From assembly GCA_029582165.1 (NCBI GenBank), contig CM055880.1:7626001-7690000 (forward strand): a stretch of DNA of 64,000 bases. The letters are read 5' to 3'. The notes beneath the pieces were generated by a model that was not told the DNA's origin, did not search any database, and saw only the letters and a program-made list of their open reading frames with translations. This DNA is from Portulaca oleracea (taxonomy: Eukaryota > Streptophyta > Magnoliopsida > Caryophyllales > Portulacaceae). A program made the position numbers and the translations under genes. Shown in pieces: positions 60,135 to 64,000 of this stretch. How positions within the stretch are numbered: position 1 is the first letter of the stretch; every line of letters starts with the position of its first letter.

Positions 60135-60718
60135 TGAATCAAGTTAGATAGAACCCCAAAACTATGAAAAAAACATGCATATTTTACAAGTTTAAATCAC
60201 CAATAAATAAATAATTTTCTATTTCTTTATTTCATAAAAAAAGACTAAACATGTTTCATTATGGTACAAGAAAACATAGTACAGAAATCTAAACAAAGTC
60301 TATCTAACAGAAGACAAATGTAGTCCCCATGCAGGAGGGTCGTACTTCTCCAACTGCTTTGAGTAAACTTAATGATAATCAAAGTGTCATTTTTCATCAA
60401 CTTGATTAATATCTTTGCGTATCTTTTGGTCTATTTTTAACTTTAACTAAGCTTTCATTAGTGTCTTAATTTGCATTTTATATGCAACTTGCTTTTATTT
60501 TAAAACCTAAAATATATGAAAACTTTATGATGCCTGACTAGATGTTCAACTAAGCACTTAAATTTATATAACTAATGGTTTTATGATTAGAGTTTTATGT
60601 ATAATTTATAATTGGATTAATTAGATTAAGTTAGATTACCTATGGGCCTACGGTTATAGGCTCTAAATAATAATTATTATTCCTTTTGATCCCAATAAAA
60701 GTTGAAAACAACATTATA

Positions 60719-60958
60719 TTCCATCCATTTCATATTAATTGTCATTTTTTTGAAATCGTACAGTCAAATTTGAAAATTTTGACCATAAATTTCTCAATAT
60801 ATACAATGAGTTGCTATAAAAAAAAATTATCATCTACTATCATAAAAGTATAATGTTGCAATTGTTAGTGACATATAATGTAAGAAATGATCAATTAAAG
60901 AATGACATTAAAAACCGTGAAAATTAAAATTATAGCAATTAATATGAAACGGAGAGAG
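60719..60958. mobile_element. Stowaway-like MITE
   Basis: TTCCATCCATTTCATATTAA and TTAATATGAAACGGAGAGAG are inverted, with TA on both sides. 240 bp, same subfamily as 4399. Confidence 0.8.
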
Positions 60959-61461
60959 TACATTGAGACTCACTGAATGAGCAAAGAAAAGGACATTTTG
61001 AGCATAGATGTTGTTTATAGAGTATTTATATAAGATGCATGTATTTGTATTTTGTGACTAGCTACTTTGCCCAACTAATAATTAATTAATAAACAAATTA
61101 AAAAGGTTTTGGAGTACAAAACTGGAGTAGCATTAGTTCTTAATTGGAGCTAGCTACTCTATTTTAGTTGATTAATGGGTTGTGACATCAGGCATTTCAA
61201 ATGAACACAAATATTAGTATGATGCTTATGAGATTTGGTATTTTAATACAGAAAATTAAATGCAAATGTTAGGAGTGTTTTGGGAAGTAATGTATTTTTA
61301 GGAGGCTTGAAGAGTTATAACTTTTATCTCTAGTTTATAAATTTAATTGCTTGCATAGAAAAAAAAAAGCATTGTATAAGAATAATTGCATTTCCCTTTA
61401 TCCAATTGCTCTTATTCTTCCCTCTTCTAAAATTTGCTAAAACTATAAAATAAAGGACAAT

Positions 61462-61819
61462 GATACACTTTTGACTCAGGATGGTTAATAACCATTTTGA
61501 TCGAGTTGTCCATATTTTACATTTTTTGTAACTTTTAATGATATTTTCTGTAATAATTATATATATTTATGATCAACTATAAGAGTATATGCATAATTTT
61601 ATTAATCATAGTACATAGAAAATGCACATTTATGCATAATTTTATACTTATGAAAAAAATAATTATTTTTATATTGTTTATAAGTTGTAATAACTATTAA
61701 AGTAGCTAGTGAAATATACTTTTATAATGATTTAAATATACTTATATTTAACTTTATGGATAATTTAGGTGAAATGTATGTAAGATGATTATTAACCATC
61801 TTGTATCAAAATATTTATC
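61462..61819. mobile_element. MITE family 3, copy 2
   Basis: GATACACTTTTGACTCAGGA at the left and TTGTATCAAAATATTTATC at the right. It is homologous throughout to 31922-32304 (TTTTGTAACTTTTAATGATA, ACTTATGAAAAAAATAATTA). Confidence 0.7.
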
Positions 61820-62567
61820 GTTTTGCTAAAATAAATTTGTTCAATTGATCATGAAAAACTTTCTATATATTCTAAAAAGCTCAAGAGAAATACACACATG
61901 TAGTGTCTGTTATATATCTTACTTTAATCATAGATTCTTCTTCTTTTTCTCTTATTTTTTTTTTCAAAAAGAAAATATATATTGATGCATACATCACGGG
62001 AAGGCATTCTTATAAGTTTATGCACGAGATCATTTCACATTTGCACCTATCTATATATGGTGGGTACTTTGTGGGTATTTAAATTCTTAACAAGTACTTC
62101 CAAACCCTTTTTTTTTTTAATTTTAATAATTTAATGTGGTGATAAATAATAAAATGAGGTAGTTCTCTCAGTCATATGTGGAGTGATTGATGCTTACCAA
62201 TTAATCTGCCTCAGCTAAAGCCTCCAGAAAGTCCCACATGCATTCATTATTGTCTCATTATAGGGATACCTTATTTTATGGATCCCCCTATTTCCCTTTT
62301 CATAAATAAATAAACATATTAAAGGCCTTTCCTGTTGTGATTTGCCTTAAATTAAAAGCAGTTGGGAGCAGGCAGCAGCTGATGAGATAATTTCATATTA
62401 CAGAAAAAAAAAATACTCTAGGAGGCAATATCACCAAACTGTGCATAGTTTATTTTGAAAAGATTTTTGAAGAGAATATATATAAATAATATTTTCTTAC
62501 ATTAAAATGAAATTACATTATTTCAATTATGCTATTATATAGTCATGTTGTGCCCCTCTATTGATTA
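61820..62567. other. intergenic, nothing recognised
   Basis: AT-rich with T-runs near 61960 and 62109; no gene. Confidence 0.5.
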
Positions 62568-63027
62568 AGAGAATGTTTGGTAAGAATTTTAGAAAAAAAT
62601 TTATCGGGTGAAAAATTCAAGTAAATGTGAAAAGTATGGGTGCTCTGTAAAATTTTTCTCAAGATCAAAATACGATCAAACACGAAAACTGATCAACTTC
62701 GCCCCGTTCTTCTATACGGCTGGTTGCGGTGCAGTGCGGCATAGTGTAGAGGAAATGTGGTAGATCGATTGGGAAAAGTTTTGGTGAATTTGTGGTGGAT
62801 TGTGGTGGAATATGGAAATTTTAACTTTTAATAAAAAGATAAATTAAATTAGAAAAAGTAGATTGTGATGAGTTGTGGTAGATTGTGGTGGATTGTGATG
62901 GGTTGTGTTGTGTTGAAATATGAAAAGTTGTGATGCGGTGTGACACTGCAGCCAGCCAACCACATAAAAAAACGGGGTATTAAAATTGACCAATTTTTCA
63001 AGAACTTTTAACCAACCAAATATTCCC
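62568..63027. mobile_element. Tourist/Harbinger-like MITE, family 2, carrying a nested MITE
   Basis: AGAGAATGTTTGGTAAG at the left and AACCAACCAAATATTCCC at the right. The interior GTAAAATTTTTCTCAAGATC matches the 9340 copy. TTA precedes and TAA follows. It is split by the element at 62701. Confidence 0.7.
62701..62979. mobile_element. Tourist/Harbinger-like MITE, family 1 (nested)
   Basis: GCCCCGTTCTTCTATACGGC at the left. The right end CACATAAAAAAACGGGG is inverted to it, with inner CACTGCAGCCAGCC against GGTTGCGGTGCAGTG. It carries G/T-rich GTGGTGGATTGTGG words and sits inside the family 2 element. Confidence 0.75.
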
Positions 63028-63679
63028 TAATTGATAGTTTTTTTTTCACCCTAGTAATAAAATGACAATACTAGTTCACTCAATTATGAAGCCTAGTGAG
63101 TAGGGTTGTGTTATGACAAGAACAGACCATGTGGCATGCAGAACTACTCAATCTCTAAATTTTGGATAATTGATAAACACTAGCTAGTATTGAAGCTAAT
63201 TATAATATATAAAGAAGTAGTTAATTAATTAATTAATTAATTAAAATAGGTGGAGGTAGAATTAATCAAAGTTTAATCCATCAACTTTGGGGATGTGTCT
63301 ATGTTGATCATGTGCAATTTGTCTCCCATTAATCTGATTAATTAAATAATCACTAACAAAGTAACAATGTATGTTTCCTTTATTATACGTACATACCTAA
63401 GTTTAGGTTTCATATAGCCGTCTGTTTGTCTCTCACTTTAACACCATTTGTTTTTGTCTCCTACTCATCAAATGTTTATCTTCATTTCATTGACTTCGAT
63501 CTCCCAACTCCTCTTTTCTCTTTAATTTATTGTATTTGTATACATGTAGGAGTAGGGAACATCTTGTATAGAGAAAAATATGGATTTCTTTTAGATTTTG
63601 GGGTATATTATTTGAAGTTTGCAACATCCATACTTTTACTTCCTACCATAAAATTTCAAAAAGATATGGATATTGCGGT
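63028..63679. other. intergenic, nothing recognised
   Basis: AT-rich, with a (TTAA)n run at about 63220-63243. No gene supported. Confidence 0.5.
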
Positions 63680-63952
63680 AAAATATCTTTTATACGGTTG
63701 GCTGCGATATGGCGCGGTGCGGTGTGATCGAATTGTGGCGAGTGTGGTGCAATTATGGTGGATTGTGGTGGGTTATTGGTAAGCTGGGATGAGTTTTTTT
63801 TTTTATATAAATGTAAATTGTATTGGTAAATGTGAAAAAGTTGATTGTGGTGGGTTGTGGTAAATTGTGGTGGTTCGGTATGTTGTGGTGGGTTCTGGCA
63901 AAATGCGGTGTGTTGTGGCACCACAGCCAGCCAGTCGTATAAAAGAACAGGG
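63680..63952. mobile_element. Tourist/Harbinger-like MITE, family 1 (5' end decayed)
   Basis: CTTTTATACGGTTGGCTGCG at the left matches inverted CAGCCAGCCAGTCGTATAAA at the right, which continues to GAACAGGG. The first 8-10 bp of the left end are missing. Very close to the 33872 copy inside (GGTAAATGTGAAAAAGTTGA). Confidence 0.7.
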
Positions 63953-64000
63953 AGTGTTTTGTATTAATTAGTATAAAAAAAAATATAATGTTGCATAGTA

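Noticed and set aside
63426..63782. 118-codon plus-strand frame with hydrophobic stretches
   Set aside because: It runs into a family 1 MITE and has no gene-like context; the hydrophobic residues come from T-rich DNA.
1..64000. CRISPR array, bacterial operon or phage system
   Set aside because: The window is plant nuclear DNA with spliced genes; the palindrome arrays are irregular and lack a constant repeat-spacer pattern.
1..64000. Intact tRNA, rRNA or snoRNA genes
   Set aside because: No complete cloverleaf with proper arms or conserved rRNA sequence was seen; the only tRNA-like boxes are in the SINE-like copies.

Overview
This window is nuclear DNA of a flowering plant, most likely a eudicot. 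The genes have several short exons with plant-type splice sites, the introns and intergenic DNA are AT-rich, and most of the sequence consists of plant transposon remnants: Stowaway and Tourist/Harbinger-like MITEs, Mutator-like elements, a Helitron, LINE and SINE pieces, and copia and other LTR relics. I cannot name the species. No bacterial, phage or CRISPR-type system is present, and I found no undescribed gene system. The novelty here is in repeat architecture and in how repeats touch gene structure.

There are four real genes. (1) At 321-1366 (+) is the 3' end of a gene that begins outside the window: three exons in one consistent frame, product not recognised. (2) At 7591-10577 (-) is a six-exon bHLH transcription factor of the BEE1/BEE3 type (286 aa). 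Its last exon lies beyond a 1.3 kb intron and starts directly after a trinucleotide repeat. (3) At 35837-37705 (+) is a three-exon R2R3-MYB factor of subgroup 20, closest to MYB62/MYB116 (290 aa). (4) At 50144-58314 (+) is a nine-exon cytosolic-type cysteinyl-tRNA synthetase (530 aa) with intact HIGH, KMSKS and zinc-ligand motifs and one GC-AG intron. These genes do not form a pathway; they are ordinary neighbours separated by repeats.

Layout. 1-1.8 kb: gene end. 1.8-3.07 kb: a terminal-inverted-repeat element filled with a (GA)n satellite. 3-7.5 kb: MITEs and a probable solo LTR. 7.6-10.6 kb: bHLH gene. 11-19 kb: MITEs, a Helitron (14.26-15.68 kb), and a Mutator-like element with long inverted arms and a 9-bp target duplication (17.27-18.48 kb). 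19-31 kb: microsatellites, a foldback element, LINE, SINE and LTR debris, and a 0.35 kb diverged duplication. 31.9-35.4 kb: MITEs and a second satellite-filled element, here AAT/ATT. 35.8-37.7 kb: MYB gene. 39-43 kb: Stowaways, a second Mutator-like MITE, a spacerless palindrome, and a 5'-truncated LINE with a 14-bp target duplication. 44.3-49 kb: a decayed copia element on the minus strand, a GRF-zinc-finger-like pseudogene, and another minus-strand LTR piece with palindrome arrays. 50-58.3 kb: the cysteinyl-tRNA synthetase. 59-64 kb: MITEs, including one nested inside another.

All calls come from reading the sequence by eye. Family names for proteins rest on remembered consensus motifs, and no alignment was run.
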